Source: Cyclospora cayetanensis
Lineage: Eukaryota; Apicomplexa; Conoidasida; Eucoccidiorida; Eimeriidae
NCBI RefSeq assembly: GCF_002999335.1
Contig: NW_020312590.1
Span: 1 to 64,000 of the forward strand
Length of the DNA stretch: 64,000 bases
Reading direction: 5' to 3'
Within the stretch, counting starts at the first letter, position 1. Each line of letters opens with the position of its first letter. The position numbers and the translations under genes are program-made. This document shows positions 36,901 to 47,900 of this stretch, one piece after another. Under the pieces are notes generated by a model. That model did not search any database, had not been told where the DNA came from, and was given only the letters and a program-made list of their open reading frames with translations.

Positions 36901-36941
36901 ACCAGGCGCATAAGGACAGAAGGTGGACACCAGCAGCATAG
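33915..36941 (+). CDS. POC5: POC5-like centriolar coiled-coil protein, about 1008 aa
   Basis: A single open frame begins at the first ATG (33915) and ends at TAG. Residues 1 to about 525 and from about 760 on are disordered, rich in Ser, Pro, Lys and Gln. Between about 530 and 740 lies a coiled coil that matches human POC5 as I remember it. It has ISLNRKEA against ISIGRKDE, then two Trp-centred helices (LLRMAWRGW and LLRTFSPWR). The second Trp of the first motif is exactly 33 residues from the Trp of the second, as in POC5. A Gln-rich coil (MQQQQQQLARLQQQL) and KQSLIAIAGGGAIRGAF follow, about where POC5 has its conserved end motif. POC5 binds centrin through Sfi1-like repeats in the distal centriole. 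The protein is longer than human POC5 (about 575 aa). Long antisense frames over it (for example 34076-34912) are shadows. Confidence 0.55.
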   Translation: MLMLEAITPSEASLIPSKSCSALSNDTPKAILPNKTTDRSPKQATFRESMEHMSYRISPGEKTTSNSNGFKDMPPFLQPMINTHSPCHRWPMHLPALVEATKVVLKELSGTATVSALASFPVPSTASTTAGETEAKGVEADFNDLESRKRTKFLGTRKEPQFGPKSVKVEVATIKSHSPLNPIRKADIPLALKPLGYFTDGIAVAVTEENALATQEPTERCNPHPLRELLAPSDSGLLPKTRADCTRVGALGKIWNGSPAAEIVAALGESSLRLATAAYEGLESSPSDVGGSRWQPRRGAETRFSGNSYAKLSLVDLPLSPKAPSSRRHCRATGPKGGMRPFYSPPVSSKRHSRICQRTPLGGRETKVPPNPVRASSPQYPTIRLARSACQNELPPDKGRCLNVQRKYNIDSGSQKSSCVESINFQYTGEVPAHNNPVCCCNMRSLSAMRNTSSATHFRSSELKQQEREKCVINLATPTPIASNASSFSQSVRKDFEGQGRSPKRLPPAGLGRHDPITSKYYATAASQAEGEDQFLALLQQSLGILQREASRCFATSQASMKQKLCVELQREKQLRLRLQQEHQHASAAVCAELSSMREQHKKDQRRLEKLLVISLNRKEAHDAVCLLRMAWRGWQQQRRLKRRQSQLQKVLQRRCVLLLLLRTFSPWRSATIRRTLVQQQQRAHQMIQHETDRLGQAHLEGMQQQQQQLARLQQQLSSETRLCECLKQSLIAIAGGGAIRGAFQGAVKPTASITTPVASESLSSGIFKGKRQQQRMPTEGIRHKQTPLAVVGMNVNLGDRRNQEQLQVGHKTLEFNALQQLPCWNWTQQNMGFGHFSSPSTAKKAISGAMKCPMDTRGRRVKFMDEEAHQQHQKQQPLTNPSTKPHYAVHLEKSDAVLGCSRWASACWPRRQGSSDSITYGSAPTVDCDCWGLPLGTRAKPITTKSPQSPEWGNFISTHASALQDARTNEGKTNHEGHENFLLRVLPCSPFGLDNQAHKDRRWTPAA

Positions 36942-39531
36942 TAATCTCCAGCTGTGCGAGGCTGCTAAGTCCCTCTCCCAGCATAAAAGGCTTCGATTAT
37001 ATGACACTGTTTTTTTCCTTTAAATACAACAGTACCCGAAGTACGAAAGCTGTCCTCAGCCGCAGAAACCACGGGCCGCCGAGCGCACATATATATGTAC
37101 GTAATTACTTTTACGTAGGTCTAAAAGTGATAGTTTTGCGCGTGTACAGCAAGGGTGTACACAGCCAGTAAAGGCCGGCCCCCTTCTTTTCCTCTTTGTG
37201 ACGCTTAGAGTTCTCAGCCTGTATATCCAGCACATCGCAGTGGAGGTAAGCAACCAGTTCTGCCGTACCGCATACACTTGAACTGGTTTACACCTAGGGC
37301 TAAAGCATACTCTTGTGTTAGTCAGGGTACTTAACATATTCATGTTGCGTCCTCGTTCGTTGCTGGACAAACTTGACTATGCGTCAGCGCATAGTTTTTG
37401 CAGCAAGGCACAACCAGGGAAGTGTGGAACTAGCAAAAGAAGGGAAGAGGAAATACACTTATTATAACGTGCAAATCTGGTGCAATAGGTCGTACATTCC
37501 AGAGTGAGTACCTGGACCGGGCAGAGCCTCTCTTTATGTCTATTACACGTTGCTTCAGCTCCTACTCCAGCTATTGCATACGAAAGGTCGTACGCTCAGT
37601 ACCAACGTCTATCATACACAGGTCCGCCATATGTAGGCCAATAAACTCTGGAAAACAAGATGGACATAGTATGTAAAACACATCACAGAGTACTCATCGC
37701 AATTTTAAATGGGGCTTTATGGTGCTATCAGCTTTGTCTGTGTTTGGTAGCTCAAATACAGGCAGCTGCTCTCCCGCTAAGAAGAGGGCCTAGAAAACTA
37801 GAGCGCAAAACAACAGTGGACTTTTTGGCTGGCTACACACGAAAATGATCAGCTTCATAGACTTGTAATCTATCAGGCTGTAGCTAGGATCACAATCAAG
37901 GGGAGACGCAAATATGCCTGTCGAAATTAATGTGCATTTCTCCTCTTCCTATGGCAGCTCATAGCATGCAACGTGCACATCCCACTCAATGTAGTTTTTA
38001 TTACACCCTCAAGAAGTAAACAGAGCAAAAGTGGTCAATCGTTCTTAATGCTGCTCACAGTAAAGAGCATCATGATGAATGAAAAGCCTAGGTGTGTATT
38101 GAGGAGTACGGCGATGCTAAATGCTTTCTGCACTGTTTTCTGACACATTTTAGTGAGGTGTCGAGCTCTAAAGTACCCCACCTTTTACGGTACAGGTGCG
38201 CAGTATCCAGGACTAATACACATAGTTCTAGCACAAAAGAACATTGAGTCACCCGAAAGAGTAAATGAAGACAATAATACGCAGTAATTATCCTTCTAGG
38301 TGACCTCAGCCTATTTGAAACAAAGTTCTGTAGCTCAGAATACTGTGAGAAGACCTTCGAAGGCCATGGATGCCATCTACAAAGAATACAGATGTAATAT
38401 GAAGTGGCGTGCTATTCATGTACTGCATTCCAAAGCTACGCTGCTACTTTTACAGGCTTTCTTCATCTTCTTCAAGTGAGGCTCAGGGATGCGCTTGATG
38501 CGGGGCCGATGAAGCTGTTTGTCGAAACAAGAATCTAACTCTTTGAATTCTTATTGTGCCTGGACACCTTTATAAGCAGACATCGGAAACATTCGGCCTT
38601 CGGATGGGGCGATGCGCAGTTGAAATACAAATGAGCTGGAGTGGCATTTAAATCCACAAACAATTTTTTCAGCTCTCAGCCCAATTAAGATTTTTTTCTC
38701 TAGTGACATGTTACAGCTATTTTATGATGTAAGCCGGATTGATCGTTGCGTATTTGAAATTTTCTTTGTTAGTTTGCTAATAGTTAATACCTTGTATTAC
38801 AAGTTAGGTTGCACGCAGCCTCTAAATTCGTCGTTCATAAATTTTTAAACCGTAAAGGCAGGACAGCTGAGCTCAGCCAAATAGCAAAATGCTACAAAAC
38901 CCCAGCAGTGGAAGCATCCCCAGCGACTGTTGATTTATCGAAAGCGATAGCCTCCGCCTTGCATGTAACTACTGTGTACCTCGCTACTTCGACCGCACCT
39001 GCATTCTGTCGACAGAGTGCACGGACCGCATACCTTGCAGCCTCTTCTTCGATATGATTTAATGTAAAGTCCCAACGGATTGTAGTAAGGTTGGAAAGGC
39101 ATTCTAAGCCCTGGAAATCATAGGAGCATGCTCTCAAGCGCATATGGCCAGTAGAAGCGCAGTACAACATCCGCGCATTTTGTCTTGCTTGACACGTTAG
39201 ATTTAATGCTCCGCGTATTTGCTTGGGCACATTATGACCGTTTTTCTTGAATACCAGTCAGGGAGAGACACGGTAGCATATGGTGAAACTGTTGAGAAAT
39301 ATAGAAAGGCCATATTAAAAGCAGCAAAACCGACTAATTCAAGAGGCTGGTACCGAAGTATAGCGCACATGGACACCAAACCAGAAATACATCTCTGCTT
39401 CTCCAAGGCTTTGGGCAAACGTTTAGTGGCTTCTCAACGGGAGTTACACGCAAATTGGTGTCTTACGATACAGCAGTAGAACTGCGAGAAAAGGGCTAGC
39501 CTTCTATGTCTTGGCTAGGCATAAACGACAC
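36942..39531. other. Convergent intergenic region
   Basis: This 2.6-kb region lies between the 3' ends of the POC5-like gene and the RPP21-like gene. Only short open frames occur. One spliceable minus-strand segment (39034-39110) is listed separately. No repeat or RNA gene was recognised. Confidence 0.4.
39034..39110 (-). other. Candidate isolated exon, unknown product
   Basis: On the minus strand a TTTCCAG acceptor precedes 77 open bases that end at a GTATGC donor. The peptide reads LSNLTTIRWDFTLNHIEEEA. Flanking sequence in the same frame is also open (38892-39230). No adjoining exon could be tied to it, and it lies beyond the stop codon of the RPP21-like gene. Confidence 0.2.
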
Positions 39532-41295
39532 CTACGCAGAAGAATTCTGAGGGCCAGGCATAAACACGTTTTCTGCGTGAGATTTTTTGAAGTCTGCCAT
39601 CCTGGGGGAGGTGCATTCAGCACCGCTAGCCTCCTGACAAGCGTTACAGTAGCATACTACTTCGATATTCCGTAGACAACCCAGCTGACTACACATTGAA
39701 CAATGAGGCCGCTTGTATTTCATAACCTTATTGTTGCTACTAACAGAACGCAATAGAAGATAGGGCTTGAGGGCTTTACTTCTCCAGCTCTTGCACGGGG
39801 GATGATGCGAAGGGACTTTTTTACCAGGCCCCCCTGCTTCTTCGCAGTGATTTCCTGGTGCTGTGTTACTGGTACTGTTGGTCTTCGCAAAGACTCCACT
39901 CTCCTCCCGACCACTTGTATAGGTGTTGGTAGACACCCTTGTCTTTGAACCGCTCGACCTGCTCTCCAACGATCCTGAATCAGGCTTTTTCAGCACCTGA
40001 GTAAACAGTCCTTCCTTGACGGTCCATTTAGGCCGGCTTGTAGGGTCACAGTGGCGCGTTTCATTTGCAGAGAAGGAAGCGCTACGCTTTTTGAATTCTC
40101 GCACATCCGAATTCCTCTTTGCTTTTGCTTCATCTGTAACTGATGCCCCTAGGGACGCTTCATTTACACTCTCCCGCTGACCACGCAGGCTGCAATTAGA
40201 AAAAGCAGCACAAGCGAAGAGTGAAATCTTTGGCATCTCATGATACTGCGCTCCCGGATGATTACGCAATTTCCAGCTAAGCCCTTCCTGAAAACAGCGG
40301 GGAGTGGCAATGCTAATGCCAGTGGGGCCGGCCTTCCTGCAGGTTGTTAAACAAACAACCGTACGCCGATGTACGGCTTCTGGTCATGGCAAGTTTCGTC
40401 ACAAATGTCTCGCAAGTTTCTTCTTCCTTACGACGCAGGGCCATGCGTGGAGAAGAGCAACGAGGCTTGCCACTAGAACATTGTGGGCAGTGGCAGCGGC
40501 AGTCCAGCCCGGGTCTAAGAGCCTCGCCACAACCGCATTTTTCGCAGTGGGGCCGCAGAACTTCTGGATCTTCAGCAGTCAGCAACTTACGACCGGCAGA
40601 TGATGCTGTTCTAGTTGATCTAGCCCTTTTAGCAGTGGTTTCATTCGACAGCTTCCTATTCAGGCCCAGCGCCCACGCATGGTGTGCGACAATATTTTGA
40701 GCAGGACATCTAGCTCATAGCCATCAGTTTAAATTGCTACGGCTTTTATTTAAAAAGTCAAGCAAGCTTTCAAAAGGCGGCTATCAAGTGCGTGTAATGC
40801 TTTGCTCTGATGTGGATTATCTGCGTGCATACTTAGGGGATTTGTGCAATCGACAAACGAAGGAGCCCGTGATAGTAGTTGTAGGGCCGTGGGCCGCTTG
40901 TGGTGCAGTATTTGGCGTCATTTTTTGCCTTGCTCGCAGAAGTAATCTGCCTCAGGATAAGTAAAGCTTCGTTCGCAATGGTGACAAAATGGTGGTTTTT
41001 CCCGCTTTACCAGTAAGGGGCCAGACAAATTTAAATACTGTGGTGATATAGAGAAGATATTCTTATCAAATTGTTCTATTCACGTTGAATATGAGGAGCC
41101 CTAGTACGTGAAACCCATTCCGCTTCAGCGATGCCCGCCTTGTGGTGCACTGATCACCGGATTGGGTAGTGCGCTACCTGACTCGTCGTGTACTCACTCC
41201 TTCGGGTACGCAACGAAATCCGCTAGAAGGCAAGGATTACCGAGCAAAATTACCGCAATTCCGGATGGATTTAGTTGTAGTCTGCTAAGCTTCAT
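39532..41295 (-). CDS. RPP21/Rpr2-like RNase P/MRP zinc protein with large insertion, 386 aa
   Basis: Exons are 41295-41198 (start MKLSRLQLNPSG), 40709-40403 and 40287-39532 (TGA). Both junctions fit in phase: the GTGAGT donor at phase 2 takes one base from the next exon, and the second junction is phase 0. An N-terminal helical region (CPAQNIVAHHAWALGLNRKL) leads to DPEVLRPHCEKCGCGEALRPG. That resembles the Rpr2 core, in which a basic helix is followed by Cys-x2-Cys, Leu-x-Pro-Gly. RPP21/Rpr2 proteins bind zinc with two Cys-x2-Cys pairs and help RNase P or MRP process tRNA and rRNA. Here a disordered Ser/Lys-rich insertion of roughly 250 residues precedes a second cluster (RPHCSMCSQLGC and CYCNAC). 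Whether that supplies the second zinc pair is inference. Human RPP21 is about 154 aa. An unrelated Cys-rich zinc protein remains possible. Confidence 0.5.
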
Positions 41296-43263
41296 GGAGA
41301 GTACCGGGCCCCTGGTGCGGCTGGAGCCGCCAGCTTGCAATGTTGGCACCAGTAGACAAAGCCCCCCTCAGCGATCGAGGTGGATGAAAATTTCCACAAT
41401 ATTCTGGCAGGGGGGTAATTGAATACTCACGGAAGGGACATAATTGACAAGAATCCACCTTCGACACCTTAATTACTCCGGGTCACCGATTTCATGTAAG
41501 GACAGATTCGAGGCCACCCCCCAAAACAGTATTTTTTGAAGTTTCTTGCGAAAATGTGCACCACAGCAGGATGCCTAAAGGTTCTAGCACAGTATCACTT
41601 GATTTCTGTAGTATCACATGTAGCGATTATCTGAACAACACTGCGCACAGTGCCTGGAGTCGCAATTCATCGATCGTATAATCACTCCCAGACCCAACCA
41701 GGGACATATTCAATCTTATTCTACGGCCACTCAAAATCCTTTGCTTGTAAAAAAATTGTTGCTTTGGTAGGAACAGTGATAATTGTCCTTAGAAACTCAA
41801 TAGGGCATTTTTCTGGCCCACAAAAATGAAAACTGTCTCTAAGCGGGTAAACCCAATTTGATCCACAAAAGGCCCATTGACGAGAAGACTTCGCGCAACC
41901 TTAAGCGAACCCTAGGCAAATTATTACAGTGGCGCAGGCGAAGATGCACTATGCACGGAAATCGATGGGGCTTAGTTCTACGGACGCTTTGTCAAGGGGC
42001 GCAGTAATTCACTATTAACAAATCTAGCGCCGAGGACTACAACGGTGGGAATGATTACCAGTTCCTCGGCTGCTTTCTAACAGCTAGCGAATCCACATAG
42101 CCCCTGGCAAACTATTTGCTGTCCAGCATCTCAGCTAATCGATGTAGTTTATATCGCTAGAATGCCCATTGTTGAAGCTGTGGCTCCCTAGAGTATGATT
42201 TGGTCCTGGGCGCCTGAGTGTGTACAACTTGAGCAGTCCCACCAAAAAGCAGAGTGAAATTTCTATGAGCCCGCTTTCGGCATCTTAGTTTCTAAACCTG
42301 CTGACAACTGCAATGTTATATGATATAGTTGCAGGGGCCTCGTACTGCCACAAAGCACTAGTGCTATTGCCCCTACTAACGAAAGGCTAGAGTAAGTATA
42401 TGCCTCATTGGCGTGATTCTCCCTGAGAAAAGCACTGCTGTTGGCATAGCCATAGTACTATAGCGCTGGATGCCCTCTTGTGTGGACTACCAGCAAGTAT
42501 CCGAAATTTTGACAAACCAGAGAGTTGGTCGTTATCGTGTTCCCAGCATGAGCCTTTTTATAGAAAAATAAAGAAATTTTGAATGAACTATCCAAATCAA
42601 AATCAACAAATGAATCGCTGTGGGAAGCTAATAATATGAGATGCAGAATCATGCCAATGGTGCATATGTTTACTCTAGCTTTTCAGTGGTAGTGGCAATA
42701 GCATTGGTGCAGAGTAGCAGCACCCGGTCACGCAGATTCACACTGTGCAGGCAGTAAATCCAGCTCGATTCAAGGCAAAGCGAATCATGACTCGGGTAAA
42801 GCCGAGAAGTGTACCTCATATGGCTGTGTTTCCAAGTGGTAAAGGAGATTCACAGAAATCTACTAGAATCTCCTCCTTAGTACTAGCTTACTATAAACAT
42901 TGTGTTTAAATGAACTACGTTAGTCGACTGATTTTTTTGCTCCAGGTATTCTCATAAGACGTTGTAAATACATGCAGTGCTCTGAGTATAGCACAGCTAG
43001 CGTGCATACTTGGCAAGATAGGATCTGTTCAGAATAATTCCTGCTCCTTTTGCCCACGGAAAAAGTGGCCAAATGAAGTTGGTGGCCCATTGTAAAGCGT
43101 GATTACTTTGGGGGAAGCACTGAGCAAAACCCTATTAGCAATGTTAGGAAGACAGAGTTAGCAGATGCCACGCAGCAGATCTCGCTTTTGCTGATGAATA
43201 ACACATTTAAAAATTTTTGCCTTTTCAGGGCATTTGGCCTAAGTCTCCTCTTCTATACTCAAC
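41296..43263. other. Intergenic, no supported gene
   Basis: Immediately upstream of the RPP21-like start the minus strand stays partly open (to about 41467), with Cys-containing peptides (CQLCPF, YWCQHCK) in different frames and a GTGAGT at 41424-41429. This could be an extra 5' exon of that gene, but I could not make a consistent join. The rest has only short open frames. Confidence 0.35.
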
Positions 43264-44942
43264 TCAGTTGACCGCTGGCTGGTTCCCTTCAATCTTTTTG
43301 GACTTCTGAGGAGGAATACCAAAACTTTTAAGCATCTCTATCAGATTCTGTTTATCTTCATTGCTCTCCATCCGCATAGGGATGCAGCTTTCGGTCTTGT
43401 AGAGATGTAGGCCGACGGCGCTGCAACCAGAATACGCTGAAATCAGACTATTGTTAACCCCTCCGTTTGAAACACTCTTTAAAGACAGGGCAGCAACCAT
43501 CCGTTCCTGCACACTATATCTGCCTTGTCAGTGTACACTGATGCTCATAACTTCCCGCTTACTATGGGTCATTTGTGATATCCTGTTGGGTGTCCACGCG
43601 CGCAAGTTGCTGAGGAGTGGCTAAAACGTTCTTGATAGTGTTGAATGGCACCACACGCATCTTCTCCTGAGCCCCAGCAGAGCTAGTGCTATTTACACCA
43701 CATTTAAAGTCCTACAGCACCAGAGTCGTCTGGGGCAGTGGGCTTAGGAAAGCTAAACCCTAAACATAGCTTCGTGGTTGCGTGAACCAAGTAAATGTGG
43801 CAGCTTGCATGTACAAGCTTGCAAGCGCTTATGCGCTGAAGCTTGGCTCTTAAGTGATGCAGATTCATTTAGCATTTATCCTAGTCAATACGGCTAAGGA
43901 GTCTCACGCCATTTCGGATCACCAGGGATCGTGAGTTGATGTCCAGGACGAGGATGCAGTTCATATTGCTACCATTCTGTGGCACATCCGAATCTGATGT
44001 TCCAAGAGAATTTGTGCCTCCCATCCCGGAACCTTAACAGTATTGTGGAGGAGAATCCCACGTAAAGGGAAACAATTCGAAGGGTAAAAATAATACTAGG
44101 CTGTAAAATGCTGCCTAAATCGCAATATATGATATATCTGCTTGAAGTACAAAGGCCTAACCTGCAGAACAACTTGAATGGTTAGGCCTTGAGTTTCTGC
44201 CCTCTTCATAAACTCCTTCAAGGCAATGTCGCTGCCCTGTGTGCACGCCGATAGCCTTAGTTTTACACCCTTGTTAACCATCTTTGTACAGGTTGTTCGC
44301 AGCCAGCTTTATGTTGCTACGCAAACGGTATTCTTGCGTGTACACTGCCACACCTGAATTCAGCTCTCAGGGCCACTATGGCAAAAGTCATAAATTACAG
44401 CTTTAGGCACAGGACTCGCTATTTGTTTACTGCCAGGTATTTAAGGGACTTCGTTACAACCGCAATGTGGAAACGACGTGGTAATTGCGTTGAGCGCCTC
44501 GGATCGCTTTATTTCAGGATAGTGGATTTTTGCAGTGCAGTAGGAATATGCCAAACAACAGGCCAAAGTAGGACCAAAACGCAGCAACTACAACTAATAT
44601 GCCTGCTTTAACGTAGTCTGCTAGGACTATTGGCGCGCCCGTGGAAAAGTCAGGATGCCTTTGAGCATTTCATTGCATTCAACCCAATCATTCCATTAGA
44701 ATTTGTGGCATTGCGGAGCTATCGACTCATGTGGCGAATGACGTGCTAGAGGACTGAATCGCACACTGCCCCAGAGCTTGCGCATCCTAGCATCTAAGTG
44801 TTCAAATGGAATGCTCTTCCGTGGCAAAGTTGTGAGAGTTGAAGTGGCTCGCCCAAAGAAGCACACACACGGCATTGTACTGCCTGCAATACCACCAACT
44901 CACCTGTTCCTGGCTGGTCACGTAGCAGCAGGTATTTCCCAT
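43264..44942 (-). CDS. ISP-like inner-membrane-complex PH-domain protein, about 160 aa
   Basis: Five exons join with matching phases: 44942-44904, 44281-44162, 43976-43908, 43660-43563 and 43420-43264. The 39-base first exon encodes MGNTCCYVTSQEQ. Gly2 would be myristoylated and Cys5/Cys6 palmitoylated, as in apicomplexan ISPs, which are held in sub-compartments of the inner membrane complex this way. The rest has PH-like strands in order: KGVKLRLSA, MNCILVLDINSRSLVI, MRVVPFNTIKNVLATPQQL, AVGLHLYKTESCIPMRM, then a C-terminal helix (KQNLIEMLKSFG). An alternative acceptor at 43513 also keeps phase. It would insert 31 residues before AVGLHLY, giving 191 aa. I prefer the shorter form because it keeps the PH strands adjacent. 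Which of the numbered ISPs this is cannot be told. Confidence 0.78.
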
Positions 44943-47900
44943 CGTTTCTTGCAATAAGCGCGAGGGTGGTTCACCCTAGAAACTTGTGTGGGGGAATCTG
45001 CAACCGGCTCCGCCAAAATTGTTATGTTCCACCACCTCTCTGGACACGATTAAGTTTAGGTCAGAGCTTAAAAATTGATTGACCGACTTAGATGCCCGCC
45101 GAACCAATGTTGTGTCGATGACACAAGCATGTATTGTTGGTAGCTGCAAAAACTAGGACGCAATGTAGATCGCCAAGCAAAGCCTCCTGCACAATGCATA
45201 CGCCTTGCGGGTAGCTGGTAGATTACTCTGTACAACTAGTATGAATATTCAAGTGCAAATATGCTAGATGATGACCCTATGGCAACACGCAAGTCAGCCA
45301 TTGCCACCGGTACTGTGCCCTGCTGATGCCGTGGCAGCCAGGGTCGACTTGCACAGTGGCTCTGACATGGTAGTTTTTGCCACTCCTCACCATGAAAGCT
45401 TTCCAATGAAAATTACAAATTACTGCTGTGCGAAATTGGAGGGATCTGAGATGCAACAAATGCTATGTGCATGGTGCGCCGCGTCCCGTACCATTGGAGT
45501 CACTTTCTCCCTGTGATCTTGTCCGTTGAAACGAATAAAAGGTAAGTAACCTAACAATTTCTCGTTTTTTCCAAAGAGTCAAGTTGCTCCCTGTGTATAC
45601 GCAGTCCTGGCCTACGATATCGGCCAGGCAGGTGAATTGCAGCAGAAGCCCTCCTCACATCATGGGTGTCTCTACACATCCAGCATGCTTCTTCATGGGC
45701 TGAGAATGGAAAAAACTATTTCATGCTCAAGTTAACGTATTTCTCGAAAACATCACACCGCTTGAAGTTTATCTTGAGACCCAAGCCCACCTGCGAGCGT
45801 ATGCTGGATGACATATTTCCTGAGCTAGGCCATGGGTAGAGGCTTGTGTATGAGCATTGGCAATGCATATCATTCTAGGGAGTACTCCCATAAAGTATCT
45901 TTGCGAAGGTCGGTTTTCTTTTGATTTATGAATGATGCCAGAATGCCCTCAAGGTAGCTGGGCGGCATGAACCGTATAACACCGCAAAACAACACCTTAA
46001 GACTTAGCACCAAACAATATGGGCAAGCTTGTTGTTAGCAGTATTACCTCTCGGAACAAACTGAAGTATTCTTTTTGCCGTATAGAGGGTTTCATCCATC
46101 TTTCTGCACTCGTCAAAGCTTTTGTGTCCCACGGTTGCTGATAAGTAAAACCCAATGACTCGGCATGCCAGCACTCAGTGTACATATCTCCCCCCTTGCA
46201 GCTATGCTATGGTTGGTCCTCTACGTGAATCATTGGGCTTATGCGTTTGTATGCCTCAAAGAATGGAAGGCTGCCTTGTCGGGACCTTTGGATTAACAGC
46301 CAAATATGCACTTGATAGTCCGTATCAGCAGCGATGGGGCGTTGCATCTAATGCATGCTTATCAGTGCATTCCCAAAAAATGTCATATTGAGTATCATCC
46401 CTGCAAGTAGACGATCTGCCTTTGTGCCCTCAGCCTCACCCAGCATTCGCAATAGGATAAAGTGACACGCGTAACCATGCTTTGCTTGGCCGCGAAAACC
46501 ACGACTGCTTTGGTGCGTTGCTTACAGAATAGCACAAACTGACAATAGAATAATCATAAGCATCTCCAAAATCCCGAATTACTGGGTTGAGGGGCAAAAT
46601 TTGGCGATGGATGGCACGCTGGTGAAAATGGCTTGCCTGGCCGGCGTGCACTAAATGTGCCCAAATCGTGGTGACTGGCAGAAAAATGCCTTTCGGCGAA
46701 CACCTAATCAAAATGTTAGCATGTACGATGCAAAAACTCAAATGGTTTTCTCCTGGCTCTAGTGCAATGGCGTGCAAGTGCCAGCCAATCTGGCCCGATG
46801 GGCTCTGTTATATCGGCTGATCTGCTTAGTGGTCAAATAGCCAACAAACGAATAGACTAAGCAAGATCTACGCTGAAAAAGACTAGCCTGAGCATGTGAA
46901 CATAAGACCTTCGCGAAATAATTAGAACAAGCGGCTAACTCCTTGCAAGGGTAACTGAGTCTATGCTTGTGGCCAAGGGTAACTTTAGAGACCGACAAAC
47001 GCAGTCAGAAGGTAAACAGCTAATTGTACCCCATGCCACTTTATTGGGAACAAACACATAGAGAACCTACAACAACAGAGTTTCGTCACCAGTTGTGTAC
47101 AACACGGAGCAGGTAGGAAAGACATTTTTGCCAGAGTGGTTCAGTCGACTTCGACTTTCCTGCTTCCTGTTGCATAAGTCGAGATATAGGTATAGTCTCA
47201 TGGGCCTCTACGGATGCGGTTGTGGTGTAAATTATTTTTGCAGCAGGCTGGCTAGCCCAAAGCTTTACGGCTTCTTCTAGTTAACGTGCTTGCAGCAGCT
47301 GAAAAGTATCCTGATCCCGCTTTGCGAGAGCGTCCAATTTCCCTGCCTAATCCACTTACATAAGAGACAGTGTACCTTTAATCTTTTTGCTTGCGCAGTT
47401 TGAGGGCTTATATTGTATGACAGACATTCCATTCTCTATAGTAACCTGAAGTACCTTTTCAAGGGATGCCGAAAAGAATATTTTCATTCCCTTCGGCCCA
47501 GGGAATGAAGTACTAGATGCTCGTTAATCATCTCTTTGAAGGCAGGCTAAATACAGAAATAGGACCCGATTTTATCGCAGAAAAGACATGTGGTAGCTTG
47601 TAGGTTGCAGAAAGAGGTGAAAACCTGTAAGCTATCATCGAAGGCGCTATTAGACCAACACTTTTTTTGGAATTGCGGATCATAAAGCATAAGCTTGCTT
47701 CGAGGTAATGGCAACTAGTTATTGCTATTCAGTTATTTTTCAAATTTTTTTTCAGCCCCAAATGGTACAATAGAATGGTGAGCCGCTTGGCCGCTAGTGC
47801 CGTAGTAAGCAGTTCCAAATATTCCGTGTAGCCGCCTGCGTTATACTACATTAGTCATATTTATTAAGGAATTAGTGAAGAGTTGACTAGTCCGTGTGCA

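Noticed and set aside
39034..39230. COMM-domain protein fragment
   Set aside because: The IRWDFTL segment superficially resembles the COMM tryptophan motif, but residues after the Trp do not fit and no other part of the domain is present.
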